Assembly: GCA_047125605.1 (NCBI GenBank)
Contig: CP138932.1
Coordinates: 3,632,718 to 3,696,717, forward strand
Direction: 5' to 3'
Origin: JAKVBK01 sp022447275
Lineage (GTDB): Bacteria > Pseudomonadota > Alphaproteobacteria > Rhodobacterales > Rhodobacteraceae
DNA length: 64,000 bases
Made by a program: the position numbers and the translations under genes. Shown piece after piece: positions 41,212 to 50,108 of this stretch (position 1 is its first letter; each line of letters starts with the position of its first letter). Under the pieces are notes generated by a model, which saw only the letters and a list, made by a program, of their open reading frames with translations, was not told where the DNA came from and ran no database searches.

Positions 41212-44174
41212 CCGACCATTCCTCGAACGACCAGTTCCACGCATCCAGCTTCCTGCAGGGGCACAACGCTGCCTACCTGGAGCAGATGTACGCGCGCTAC
41301 GCCAATGACCCCAGTGCCGTGGATGCAGCATGGCAGGCCTTCTTCGCCCAGATGGGCGATGAAGAGCTTGCGGTCAAACGAGATGCAGAAGGCCCGTCCT
41401 GGGCCCGCAATGACTGGCCACCGCAGCCGGCTGATGATCTGACGGCTGCGCTGACGGGCGAATGGCCAGCAGCCCCGGAAGAAACCCGCGAGGCTGGCGA
41501 CAAGATCAAGGCCAAGGCGGCCGAGGTTGGGGTTGAGGTCTCCGATGATCAGGTCAAGCGCGCGGTGCTCGACAGTATTCGTGCCCTGATGCTGATCCGG
41601 GCCTACCGGATCCGTGGCCACCTGATTGCCGACATCGATCCCCTTGGCATGCGCGATCAGACGCCCGCCCCCGAACTGGACCCGAAATCCTACGGGTTCA
41701 CGGATGCGGACATGGATCGCCCGATTTTCATCGACAATGTGCTGGGCCTGCAAATTGCCTCGATGCGCCAGATCGTGGACATCGTGAAGCGCACCTATTG
41801 CGGCACCTTTGCACTCCAGTACATGCACATCTCCAATCCGGAGGAAGCCGGTTGGCTGAAAGAGCGGATTGAGGGCTTTGACAAGGAAATCCAGTTCACC
41901 CGGGAAGGCCGAAAGGCGATCCTGAACAAGCTGGTCGAGGCAGAGGGCTTCGAGAAATTCCTGCACGTCAAGTACATGGGCACCAAGCGCTTTGGCCTTG
42001 ATGGCGGCGAAGCGCTGATCCCGGCGATGGAGCAGGTGATCAAGCGCGGCGGCAGCCTTGGCCTGCAGGAAATCGTGATTGGCATGCCGCACCGCGGCCG
42101 CCTGAGCGTTCTGGCGAACGTGATGAGCAAGCCCTACAAAGCCATTTTCAACGAATTCCAGGGCGGCAGCTTCAAGCCCGAGGATGTGGATGGCTCTGGC
42201 GACGTGAAATACCATCTCGGCGCGTCCTCCGACCGCGAATTTGACGGCAACAAAGTGCACCTGTCCCTGACGGCGAACCCCTCGCACCTTGAGGCCGTGA
42301 ACCCGGTTGTGCTTGGCAAGGTCCGCGCCAAGCAGGATCAGCTGGGCGATGAAGACCGCACCAAGGTGATGGCGATCCTGCTGCACGGTGATGCGGCCTT
42401 TGCCGGCCAGGGCGTGGTTGCCGAAGGCTTTGGCCTGTCGGGCCTGCGTGGACACCGGACAGGTGGCACCATGCATATCGTGGTCAACAATCAGATCGGC
42501 TTTACCACGGCGCCCCATTTCAGCCGCTCCAGCCCCTATCCCACGGATATTGCGCTGATGGTTGAGGCCCCGATCTTCCATGTGAACGGAGATGACCCTG
42601 AGGCCGTTGTGCACGCAGCCAAAGTGGCCACCGAGTTCCGGCAGAAGTTCAAGAAAGACGTTGTGATCGACATCATCTGTTATCGCCGCTTTGGCCATAA
42701 CGAAGGTGACGAGCCGATGTTCACCAACCCGTTGATGTACAAGAAGATCAAGGGTCACAAGACCACGCTGACCTTGTACACGAACCGGCTGGTCAAGGAC
42801 GGGCTGATCCCCGAGGGCGAAATCGAAGACATGAAGGCCGCTTTCCAGGCCCGCATGAACGAGGAATTCGAGGCGGGCAAGGAATACCGCCCCAACAAGG
42901 CAGACTGGCTCGATGGCCGCTGGTCTCATCTCGAAAGCGAGGATGAGAATTACCAGCGCGGCCAGACCTCGATCAAACGCGAGACCTTCGATGAGGTGGG
43001 CGCGGCCCTGTGTCAGGTGCCCGAGGGCTATCCCGCGCACCGCACGGTGCAGCGCTTGCTGGACGCCAAGGCCGAGATGTTCAAAACCGGCGAAGGCTTC
43101 GATTGGGCCACCGGCGAAGCTCTGGCCTTTGGGTCTTTGCTGACGGAAGGCTACCCGGTGCGTCTGGCTGGCCAGGACAGCACGCGGGGCACGTTCTCGC
43201 AGCGTCATTCCGGGATCGTGAATCAGGAAACCGAAGAGCGCTACTTCCCGCTCAATCACATCCGGGCGGGGCAAAGCCGCTACGAAGTGATTGACTCGAT
43301 GCTGTCAGAATACGCGGTGCTCGGCTTTGAATACGGGTACTCACTGGCCGAACCCAACGCGCTGACCATGTGGGAGGCCCAGTTCGGTGATTTCGCCAAC
43401 GGTGCGCAGATCATGTTTGATCAGTTCATCAGCTCCGGTGAAAGCAAGTGGCTGCGGATGTCAGGCCTCGTAATGCTCTTGCCCCATGGCTTTGAAGGGC
43501 AGGGCCCCGAGCATTCCTCTGCGCGCCTGGAACGGTTCTTGCAGATGTGCGGTCAGGATAACTGGATCGTGGCGAACTGTACGACGCCTGCGAACTACTT
43601 CCACATCCTGCGCCGCCAGTTGCACCGCTCTTTCCGCAAACCGCTTGTGTTAATGACGCCGAAATCCCTTCTGCGTCACAAGATGGCGGTATCCGAAGCA
43701 GAGGATTTCCTCGAAGGGTCTTCCTTCCACCGGGTGCTTTGGGATGACGCTCAAAAGGGCCATTCAGACACCGAGCTGAAGCCCGATAGTGAGATCAAGC
43801 GCGTCGTCATGTGCTCAGGTAAAGTCTACTACGACCTGTTGGAGGAGCGCGACAAGCGCGGCATCGATGACGTCTACCTGCTGCGTATCGAGCAGTTCTA
43901 TCCTTTCCCGGCGATCAGCCTTGTGAAGGAATTGGAGCGTTTCAAGGGCGCCCACATGGTCTGGTGCCAGGAAGAGCCCAAGAACCAGGGCGCCTGGAAC
44001 TTTATCGAACCCAATATTGAGTGGGTGCTGACACGGATCGGCGCCGATTACACCCGTCCCGTTTACGCGGGCCGCCCAGCTTCGGCCTCACCGGCCACAG
44101 GGTTGGCCAGTCAGCACAAAGCACAACAGGCCACCCTTGTGGATGAGGCCCTGACGATCGAAGGAAACAAGTGA
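41208..44174 (+). CDS. sucA: 2-oxoglutarate dehydrogenase E1 component
   Basis: 988 residues; thiamine-diphosphate decarboxylase of the 2-oxoglutarate dehydrogenase complex. It has the N-terminal E2-binding segment (FHASSFLQGHNAAYLEQMYARY in parts), IGMPHRGRLSVLANV, HLGASSDREF, the ThDP motif GDAAFAGQGVVAEGF...NNQIGFTT, YRRFGHNEGDEP, and RGTFSQRHSG. Length is a little over the 930-residue E. coli enzyme. Stop and next start overlap as TGATG. Confidence 0.98.
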   Translation: MTDHSSNDQFHASSFLQGHNAAYLEQMYARYANDPSAVDAAWQAFFAQMGDEELAVKRDAEGPSWARNDWPPQPADDLTAALTGEWPAAPEETREAGDKIKAKAAEVGVEVSDDQVKRAVLDSIRALMLIRAYRIRGHLIADIDPLGMRDQTPAPELDPKSYGFTDADMDRPIFIDNVLGLQIASMRQIVDIVKRTYCGTFALQYMHISNPEEAGWLKERIEGFDKEIQFTREGRKAILNKLVEAEGFEKFLHVKYMGTKRFGLDGGEALIPAMEQVIKRGGSLGLQEIVIGMPHRGRLSVLANVMSKPYKAIFNEFQGGSFKPEDVDGSGDVKYHLGASSDREFDGNKVHLSLTANPSHLEAVNPVVLGKVRAKQDQLGDEDRTKVMAILLHGDAAFAGQGVVAEGFGLSGLRGHRTGGTMHIVVNNQIGFTTAPHFSRSSPYPTDIALMVEAPIFHVNGDDPEAVVHAAKVATEFRQKFKKDVVIDIICYRRFGHNEGDEPMFTNPLMYKKIKGHKTTLTLYTNRLVKDGLIPEGEIEDMKAAFQARMNEEFEAGKEYRPNKADWLDGRWSHLESEDENYQRGQTSIKRETFDEVGAALCQVPEGYPAHRTVQRLLDAKAEMFKTGEGFDWATGEALAFGSLLTEGYPVRLAGQDSTRGTFSQRHSGIVNQETEERYFPLNHIRAGQSRYEVIDSMLSEYAVLGFEYGYSLAEPNALTMWEAQFGDFANGAQIMFDQFISSGESKWLRMSGLVMLLPHGFEGQGPEHSSARLERFLQMCGQDNWIVANCTTPANYFHILRRQLHRSFRKPLVLMTPKSLLRHKMAVSEAEDFLEGSSFHRVLWDDAQKGHSDTELKPDSEIKRVVMCSGKVYYDLLEERDKRGIDDVYLLRIEQFYPFPAISLVKELERFKGAHMVWCQEEPKNQGAWNFIEPNIEWVLTRIGADYTRPVYAGRPASASPATGLASQHKAQQATLVDEALTIEGNK

Positions 44175-45706
44175 TGTCTGTCGAAGTTCGAGTGCCCACT
44201 CTGGGCGAGTCCGTGACCGAAGCAACGGTGGCGACCTGGTTCAAGAAGCCGGGCGATGCTGTGGCGGTGGACGAGATGCTCTGTGAACTGGAGACCGATA
44301 AGGTAACCGTTGAAGTTCCGGCACCGTCCAGTGGCGTTTTGGGTGAAATCGTTGCCAACGAGGGCGATACGGTCGGGGTCGATGCCCTGCTGGGCATGAT
44401 CGCCGAAGGCGCTGGGGCGGAGGAGGCGCCTGCCGCAGCCGCAGAGGCCGCCGATGCGCCGAGCGACGCGCCCGCTGCCGACACTGGGGACAGCCCCGCA
44501 GTGGATGTCATGGTGCCTACGCTGGGTGAAAGCGTGACGGAAGCGACGGTTTCAAACTGGTTCAAGGCCGTGGGCGACACCGTCGCGCAGGATGAAATGC
44601 TGTGCGAGTTGGAGACCGACAAGGTGTCGGTGGAGGTGCCCGCGCCTGCCGCAGGCATTCTGGCAGAGATCATTGCCCCCGAGGGCACAACGGTCGACGC
44701 AAGCGCAAAGCTGGCGGTCATCTCTGCAGGCGCTGGCGCGGCCCCCTCGGCTGCGCCATCGGTGCCCGCCCCCGCAGCCCAACAAGCCCCCGCAGCTGCG
44801 GACAGGGATGTTGAGGATGCCCCCTCTGCCAAGAAGATGATGGCAGAGGCGGGTCTGTCCGCAAATCAAGTTCAGGGCAGTGGCCGGGATGGACGTGTGA
44901 TGAAAGAAGATGTCCAAAACGCGCTGGCTGCTGGTGTGACAGCAGCCCCTGCACCTGCCGCCGCCCCAGCCGCGGTGCCGCGCGCGCCCGTCGCCGCCGA
45001 GGATGCGGCCCGCGAGGAACGGGTGAAGATGACCCGTCTGCGCCAAACAATTGCCAAGCGACTGAAGGATGCGCAAAACACTGCGGCCATTCTGACCACC
45101 TATAACGAAGTGGACATGACCGAGTGCATGGCGCTGCGCAAGCAATACAAAGACGCCTTCGAGAAGAAGCATGGCGCACGTCTTGGCTTCATGTCCTTCT
45201 TCACCAAGGCCTGCTGCCACGCGCTCAAGGAAGTGCCGGAGGTCAACGCAGAGATCGACGGCACAGACATCGTCTACAAGAACTTCGTCCATATGGGCAT
45301 CGCGGCAGGCACGCCGCAGGGGCTCGTGGTGCCGGTCATCCGGGATGCAGACAAAATGTCGTTCGCTGAAATCGAGAAAGCGATCGCCGAGAAGGGCAAG
45401 CGCGCCCGCGATGGCAAGCTCTCGATGGCAGAGATGCAGGGCGGCACCTTCACGATCTCCAACGGGGGTGTCTATGGCTCACTGATGTCCTCGCCGATCC
45501 TGAACCCGCCGCAGTCGGGTATCCTTGGCATGCACAAGATCCAGGATCGCCCGATGGTCATCAACGGTGAGATCAAGATCCGCCCGATGATGTATCTGGC
45601 CCTGTCCTACGATCACCGCATCGTCGATGGCAAAGGCGCTGTGACCTTCCTCGTGCGCGTGAAAGAAGCGCTGGAAGACCCCCGCCGCCTGCTGATGGAT
45701 CTGTAA
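44174..45706 (+). CDS. sucB: Dihydrolipoyl succinyltransferase E2 with two lipoyl domains
   Basis: 510 residues, about 100 longer than the E. coli protein because there are two lipoyl domains (about 1-77 and 109-185), each with ELETDKV and the lipoyl Lys at about 43 and 149. Ala/Pro-rich linkers separate them. The peripheral-subunit-binding domain (SAKKMMAEAGLSANQVQGSG, about 220-255) and the acyltransferase follow, with catalytic SYDHRIVDG (His about 481). AAGGA precedes the ATG. The two lipoyl repeats are very similar, also at DNA level, which suggests an in-gene duplication. Confidence 0.97.
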   Translation: MSVEVRVPTLGESVTEATVATWFKKPGDAVAVDEMLCELETDKVTVEVPAPSSGVLGEIVANEGDTVGVDALLGMIAEGAGAEEAPAAAAEAADAPSDAPAADTGDSPAVDVMVPTLGESVTEATVSNWFKAVGDTVAQDEMLCELETDKVSVEVPAPAAGILAEIIAPEGTTVDASAKLAVISAGAGAAPSAAPSVPAPAAQQAPAAADRDVEDAPSAKKMMAEAGLSANQVQGSGRDGRVMKEDVQNALAAGVTAAPAPAAAPAAVPRAPVAAEDAAREERVKMTRLRQTIAKRLKDAQNTAAILTTYNEVDMTECMALRKQYKDAFEKKHGARLGFMSFFTKACCHALKEVPEVNAEIDGTDIVYKNFVHMGIAAGTPQGLVVPVIRDADKMSFAEIEKAIAEKGKRARDGKLSMAEMQGGTFTISNGGVYGSLMSSPILNPPQSGILGMHKIQDRPMVINGEIKIRPMMYLALSYDHRIVDGKGAVTFLVRVKEALEDPRRLLMDL

Positions 45707-45716
45707 TCCAATCGCG

Positions 45717-45738
45717 CCAGCCCCGTATCAGGGGCTGG
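45717..45738 (+). terminator. Hairpin after sucB
   Basis: Eight-base stem CCAGCCCC / GGGGCTGG with loop GTATCA, 11 bases after sucB. There is no T-run, so read-through into the MAPEG and lpdA genes is likely. Confidence 0.45.
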
Positions 45739-45871
45739 CTCCAATCTGCCCGTCAGGACCAAGCCGTGCGCTTCAAAAACCTCTTCAGTTCAGAGACCGT
45801 CACCCAAGCCGCCCTTTGGGCAGGCTGTGGGCGATACAGCGCACTGGCGCCCGTAAATCGGGACATCTGCC

Positions 45872-46264
45872 ATGACCACTGAACTTCACGTCCTCGCGCT
45901 CGCGGCCCTTCTGCAAATGGTCCAATTCGGCCTCTTCTCCGTCGCCGCCAACTTGCAGGTTGGCCCAAGGACGGCAATGGCGCCGCGCGATACGCCCATC
46001 GAACTCACCGGGGCCGCCGGCCGCCTGCAGCGCGCTATGAACAACCACTTCGAAGGGCTGATCCTCTTCACCATCGCGGTGCTGGCGGTCACTCTGGGTG
46101 AAAAATCGTCCGCACTTACCGAAGCCTGCGCCCATACCTATCTCATCGCGCGCATCGCCTATGTGCCCGCCTACGTGAACGGTTGGGTGCCCTGGCGCTC
46201 AATCATCTGGTTCGCAGGCTTTTTGGCGACAGCCCTCATGCTCATCACGGCGCTCATATCATGA
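45872..46264 (+). CDS. MAPEG-family membrane protein
   Basis: 130 residues, four helices. It has the MAPEG pattern RLQRAMNNHFEGLILFTIAVLAV and HTYLIARIAYVPAYVNGWVPWRS (the R-x3-Y and N-x-P-type residues). Bacterial members are poorly characterised; some are glutathione-dependent, most unknown. Placed between sucB and lpdA on the same strand. Confidence 0.85.
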   Translation: MTTELHVLALAALLQMVQFGLFSVAANLQVGPRTAMAPRDTPIELTGAAGRLQRAMNNHFEGLILFTIAVLAVTLGEKSSALTEACAHTYLIARIAYVPAYVNGWVPWRSIIWFAGFLATALMLITALIS

Positions 46265-46278
46265 ACGCCCCTCTCTCC

Positions 46279-46338
46279 TTCCTCTTGCCCGAAATACCTC
46301 GGGGGTGAATGCCGAACGGCAGAGGGGGCAGCGCCCCC
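46279..46338 (+). repeat. Dispersed intergenic repeat, diverged copy with GC-rich hairpins
   Basis: The segment CTTGCCCGAAATACCTC resembles the inverted form of the 9154/19651 element (CTTGGCAAAAATACTC). It is followed by GCCG-AA-CGGC (46311-46320) and a hairpin GGGGGC-AGC-GCCCCC (46324-46338). It fills the gap between the MAPEG gene and lpdA. Confidence 0.5.
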
Positions 46339-46366
46339 AACCCCGCCCGAACACAGGAGTTCCCAA

Positions 46367-47761
46367 ATGGCAAATTATGATGTCATCGTCATCGGTTCCG
46401 GCCCCGGCGGATATGTTTGTGCGATCCGCTGCGCGCAACTGGGCCTGAAAACAGCCTGTGTCGAGGGCCGCGAAACCCTCGGCGGCACGTGTCTCAACGT
46501 CGGCTGCATCCCCTCCAAGGCCTTGCTGCACGCCTCTCACCAGTTGCACGAGGCAGAGCACAATTTCGCAAAGATGGGCCTTGTCGCTGAAAAGCCCGCC
46601 GTCGATTGGGAAAAGATGCTGGCCTACAAAACCGATGTCATCGGCCAGAACACCCAAGGCATCGAGTTCCTGTTCAAGAAGAACAAGATCGACTGGCTTA
46701 AAGGCTGGGGCTCGATCCCGGCAGCGGGGCAGGTCAAGGTTGGTGAAGACGTCCATACGGCCAAGCATATCGTGATTGCCTCCGGCTCGGAGAGCGCATC
46801 GATCCCCGGCGCAGAGGTAAGCATCGACGAGAAAATCGTGGTCACCTCCACGGGCGCTCTGGAGCTTGAGAAGATCCCGGGCTCGATGGTCGTTGTGGGC
46901 GGCGGCGTGATCGGGCTCGAACTGGGCTCGGTTTATGCCCGTCTGGGGACAAAGGTCACCGTGGTGGAGTTCCTCGACGCCATCACCCCTGGCCAGGACG
47001 CAGAGATCGCGCGCACATTCCAGCGCACCCTGAAAAAGCAGGGGCTGCGGTTCATCACCGGGGCTGCAGTGTCGCAAGTCGCAACCGGCAAAAACAGCGC
47101 CACGGTTACTTACAGCCTGCGCAAGGATGACAGCGTCCACGAAATCGAAGCCGACACGGTGCTGGTGGCCACGGGCCGCAAGCCCTTTGTCGAAGGTCTG
47201 GGCCTTGATGCGCTGGGGCTGAAACTCAGCCCCCGCGGTCAGATTGCAACCGATGGCCACTACGCCACCTCCGTGCCCGGCATCTATGCCATTGGCGATG
47301 TCATCGATGGACCGATGCTTGCCCACAAGGCTGAGGATGAAGGTATGGCGGTCGCCGAAATGTTGGCCGGCCAGAAGCCCCATGTGAATTACGATGTGAT
47401 CCCGGGCGTCATCTATACCCACCCAGAGGTCGCCTCCGTCGGCAAGACGGAAGAACAGCTCAAAGAAGCGGGCCACGCCTATAAGGTGGGCAAGTTTTCC
47501 TTCATGGGCAACGGGCGCGCCAAGGCGAATTTTGCAGCGGATGGCTTCGTCAAGATTCTGGCAGATGCCAAGACGGACAGGATCCTTGGTGCCCATATGA
47601 TCGGCCCGATGGTGGGCGATCTGATTCATGAGATCTGCGTTGGGATGGAATTTGGCGCCGCCGCCGAGGACATTGCGCGCACCTGCCACGCCCACCCAAC
47701 CTATTCGGAGGCGGTCCGTGAGGCCGCCCTCGCCTGTGGGGATGGCCCAATCCATTCCTGA
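46367..47761 (+). CDS. lpdA: Dihydrolipoyl dehydrogenase (E3)
   Basis: 464 residues; re-oxidises the lipoyl groups of SucB and passes electrons to NAD. It has the FAD motif VIGSGPGGYVCAIR, the redox disulfide GGTCLNVGCIPSK, the NAD motif VVGGGVIGLELGSVYARLG, AIGDV, and the His-Glu pair in CHAHPTYSEAV. It closes the 2-oxoglutarate dehydrogenase gene set. ACAGGAG precedes the ATG. Confidence 0.98.
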   Translation: MANYDVIVIGSGPGGYVCAIRCAQLGLKTACVEGRETLGGTCLNVGCIPSKALLHASHQLHEAEHNFAKMGLVAEKPAVDWEKMLAYKTDVIGQNTQGIEFLFKKNKIDWLKGWGSIPAAGQVKVGEDVHTAKHIVIASGSESASIPGAEVSIDEKIVVTSTGALELEKIPGSMVVVGGGVIGLELGSVYARLGTKVTVVEFLDAITPGQDAEIARTFQRTLKKQGLRFITGAAVSQVATGKNSATVTYSLRKDDSVHEIEADTVLVATGRKPFVEGLGLDALGLKLSPRGQIATDGHYATSVPGIYAIGDVIDGPMLAHKAEDEGMAVAEMLAGQKPHVNYDVIPGVIYTHPEVASVGKTEEQLKEAGHAYKVGKFSFMGNGRAKANFAADGFVKILADAKTDRILGAHMIGPMVGDLIHEICVGMEFGAAAEDIARTCHAHPTYSEAVREAALACGDGPIHS

Positions 47762-47813
47762 GGGCGTGAAAAGGGCTGAAGGAGTGCCCGCTCCTTTAGC
47801 CAGCAATGGCTAC

Positions 47814-47852
47814 ACAAAAAAAGGCTCGGTGGGAGGGACCTGCCGAGCCTTT
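47814..47852 (+). terminator. Rho-independent terminator after lpdA (bidirectional form)
   Basis: Nine-base stem AAGGCTCGG / CCGAGCCTT with a 13-base loop, preceded by eight A and followed by T residues. The rest of the 308-base gap up to hisC (47853-48069) shows no gene. Confidence 0.82.
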
Positions 47853-48069
47853 AAGTTTTGAGCGCCCGGGGACGGGAACATTGCAGGGGATGGGCGCCTG
47901 TTAACTGTTACGGCGCAGGGGGCCATTTCCGTCGCCCTTAGATCAGTTTTTTGTGCGATGACCGGATAGGCGGCGCTTTGGCACGCCTGCGACGCCAACC
48001 CTCCATTGCCCCTGACGCACCGGCATGTGTAAACACGGGGGCGCATGTGCGCGTGACGGAGGATGCCAG

Positions 48070-49152
48070 ATGGCGCAGATCTCACCCCAGCCGGGGATTA
48101 TGGATATCGCCCTGTATCAGGCTGGCGAAAGCCGGATTGAGGGACAGGCAGAGGTGCTCAAGCTCTCTGCCAATGAAAACCCGTTCGGGTGCTCACCGAA
48201 GGCCTCTGCCGCGGTGGCTGCCAGCATCTCTGAATTGCATCGGTATCCCAATGTGGATCACAGGTCCTTGCGCGCAGCGATTGCCGAAATTCACGGGCTT
48301 GATCCGGCGCGGATCGTGCTGGGTGTGGGATCGGACGAGACGATCGACAAACTGTGCCAGGCCTATGCCGGCCCCGGGCTGGAGGTGATGCACACGCAGC
48401 ACGGCTTCGCCATGTACCGCATCAGTGCCCTGAGCCATGGCGCTACACCTGTGGAGGTGCCCGAGAAAGACCGCCGGGTGGATGTGGATGCCATCCTGGC
48501 CCATCTCACGCCCCTGACCCGTCTTGTGTTCATTGCCAATCCGGCAAACCCGACAGCAACCTTCTTGGATATCGCGGAACTCACCCGCCTTGCGGATGGC
48601 CTGCCGCCTGAATGTCTGTTGGTGCTCGATGGTGCCTATGCGGAATTTGCCCCGGGCTATGATGGGGGCGCGGCCCTCGTGGACAGTCGCGACAACATCG
48701 TGATGACCCGCACGTTCTCCAAAGCCTACGGGCTGGGCGGCTTGCGCGTGGGCTACGGCTATGGTCCGGCCCATGTCACGGAGGTTCTCAACCGAATCCG
48801 GGCCCCGTTCAACCTGTCCGTGCCGGCCCTGCAGGGGGCCGAGGCGGCCATGGCGGATCAGGAGTGGGTGCAAACCTGCCTTGAGGTGAATGCGCAGGAA
48901 CGCCAGCGTCTGACAGGGTGGCTGATCCAACTTGGGTTGGGATGCGATGACAGCTTTGCCAATTTCGTACTGGCCCGCTTTGCAGATGCTGATACGGCCA
49001 GTGCAGCCGATGCGTTTTTGAAATCCCGTGGGATTATCGTACGGCACCCCAAGAGCTATGGCTTTCCCGATGCGTTGCGCATTACTGTCGGGCGCCCCGA
49101 AGACAACACCCGCGTGCTGCAGGCATTGGCGGATTTTCAGGGGGCCGCATGA
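48070..49152 (+). CDS. hisC: Histidinol-phosphate / aromatic aminotransferase, HisC type
   Basis: 360-residue class-I/II PLP aminotransferase. It has LSANENPFGCSP, VGSDETIDKLCQAY, ANPANPTATF, LVLDGAYAEFA, and the PLP Lys in TRTFSKAYGLGGLRVGYG. The start at 48070 follows GGAGG. It overlaps the prephenate dehydrogenase gene by four bases (ATGA). This pairing points to phenylalanine/tyrosine synthesis, with possible dual use in histidine synthesis. Confidence 0.92.
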   Translation: MAQISPQPGIMDIALYQAGESRIEGQAEVLKLSANENPFGCSPKASAAVAASISELHRYPNVDHRSLRAAIAEIHGLDPARIVLGVGSDETIDKLCQAYAGPGLEVMHTQHGFAMYRISALSHGATPVEVPEKDRRVDVDAILAHLTPLTRLVFIANPANPTATFLDIAELTRLADGLPPECLLVLDGAYAEFAPGYDGGAALVDSRDNIVMTRTFSKAYGLGGLRVGYGYGPAHVTEVLNRIRAPFNLSVPALQGAEAAMADQEWVQTCLEVNAQERQRLTGWLIQLGLGCDDSFANFVLARFADADTASAADAFLKSRGIIVRHPKSYGFPDALRITVGRPEDNTRVLQALADFQGAA

Positions 49153-50108
49153 CGACGCTCTATGACAAGGTTGCGTTTATCGGGCTCGGCCTGATTGCCT
49201 CTTCGATGATCCATGCAATCCGGCGCGATGGCCTCGCTGGACAGATTTCAGGCTCGGCCCGGTCGGCTGAAACCCGTGCGATCGCGCGCGAAGACGGCCT
49301 GTGCGACATGGTCTGCGACACGGCCGCCGAAGCGGTAGAGGGCGCGGACCTCGTGGTGCTGTGTGTGCCGATTGGGGCAATGGGTCAGGTGGCCCGCGAA
49401 ATTGGCCCCCATCTCGCGCCCGGGGCCACGGTAACAGATGTGGGCTCGGTCAAGCGGGAAGTCATCGCGGCTGTTGCCCCGCACTTGCCCGAGCACGCGC
49501 ATTTCATCCCCGGCCACCCCCTCGCCGGGACTGAGCATTCCGGGCCTCGCTCGGGGTTCGCCGAACTGTTCGAAAACCGCTTTTGCCTTCTGTTGCCCTC
49601 CGCCGATGCGGATCCGGACGCGGTGGCCCGCCTGCGGGCGCTTTGGGAAGGCATGGGGGCCCAGGTCGAAGAGATGGAGCCTGAGCACCATGACCTTGTG
49701 CTGGCGGTTACCTCCCATGCGCCGCATCTGATTGCCTATACCATGGTGGGCGTGGCCGATGACTTGCGGCGGGTGACCAATAGTGAAGTCATCAAGTATT
49801 CTGCGACGGGATTTCGGGATTTCACCCGTATTGCCGCTTCTGATCCGACCATGTGGCGCGACGTGTTCCTCAACAACAAGGAAGCCACGCTCGAAATTCT
49901 GGGCCGGTTCACGGAGGAACTGTTTGCATTGCAGCGCGCCATTCGCACGGGCGATGGCGACATGCTGTTTGACTATTTCACCCGGACACGGGCTGTGCGG
50001 CGTGGTATCATCGAAGCCGGTCAAGACACGGCCGCACCAGATTTTGGCCGCGGCGCTGTGTTGCAAGGCCCGAGCGGTGGAAAGGATCAGGATGAAGATG
50101 CGGATTAG
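49149..50108 (+). CDS. tyrC: Prephenate/arogenate (cyclohexadienyl) dehydrogenase
   Basis: 319 residues; NAD(P)-dependent step to tyrosine. The Rossmann start is VAFIGLGLIASSMIHAIRRDG, followed by VLCVPIGAMGQVAREI, TDVGSVKREVI, the family motif FIPGHPLAGTEHSGP with the key His, and TSHAPHLIAYTM. It is monofunctional (no chorismate mutase or ACT domain). Tight overlap with hisC upstream and a 17-base overlap with the extensin-like gene downstream. Confidence 0.93.
   Translation: MTTLYDKVAFIGLGLIASSMIHAIRRDGLAGQISGSARSAETRAIAREDGLCDMVCDTAAEAVEGADLVVLCVPIGAMGQVAREIGPHLAPGATVTDVGSVKREVIAAVAPHLPEHAHFIPGHPLAGTEHSGPRSGFAELFENRFCLLLPSADADPDAVARLRALWEGMGAQVEEMEPEHHDLVLAVTSHAPHLIAYTMVGVADDLRRVTNSEVIKYSATGFRDFTRIAASDPTMWRDVFLNNKEATLEILGRFTEELFALQRAIRTGDGDMLFDYFTRTRAVRRGIIEAGQDTAAPDFGRGAVLQGPSGGKDQDEDAD

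Noticed and set aside
40605..43274. An 889-codon open frame antisense to sucA and DUF805
   Set aside because: It is a shadow of GC-rich coding DNA: the plus strand encodes complete, motif-bearing SucA. The antisense translation has no recognisable domain and is His/Arg/Gly-rich as expected of a shadow.
46259..47806. Long frame antisense to lpdA (and similar ones antisense to ecm, atpA, clpA and the RecD-like helicase)
   Set aside because: Each covers a gene with unmistakable catalytic motifs on the other strand and shows no protein features of its own.
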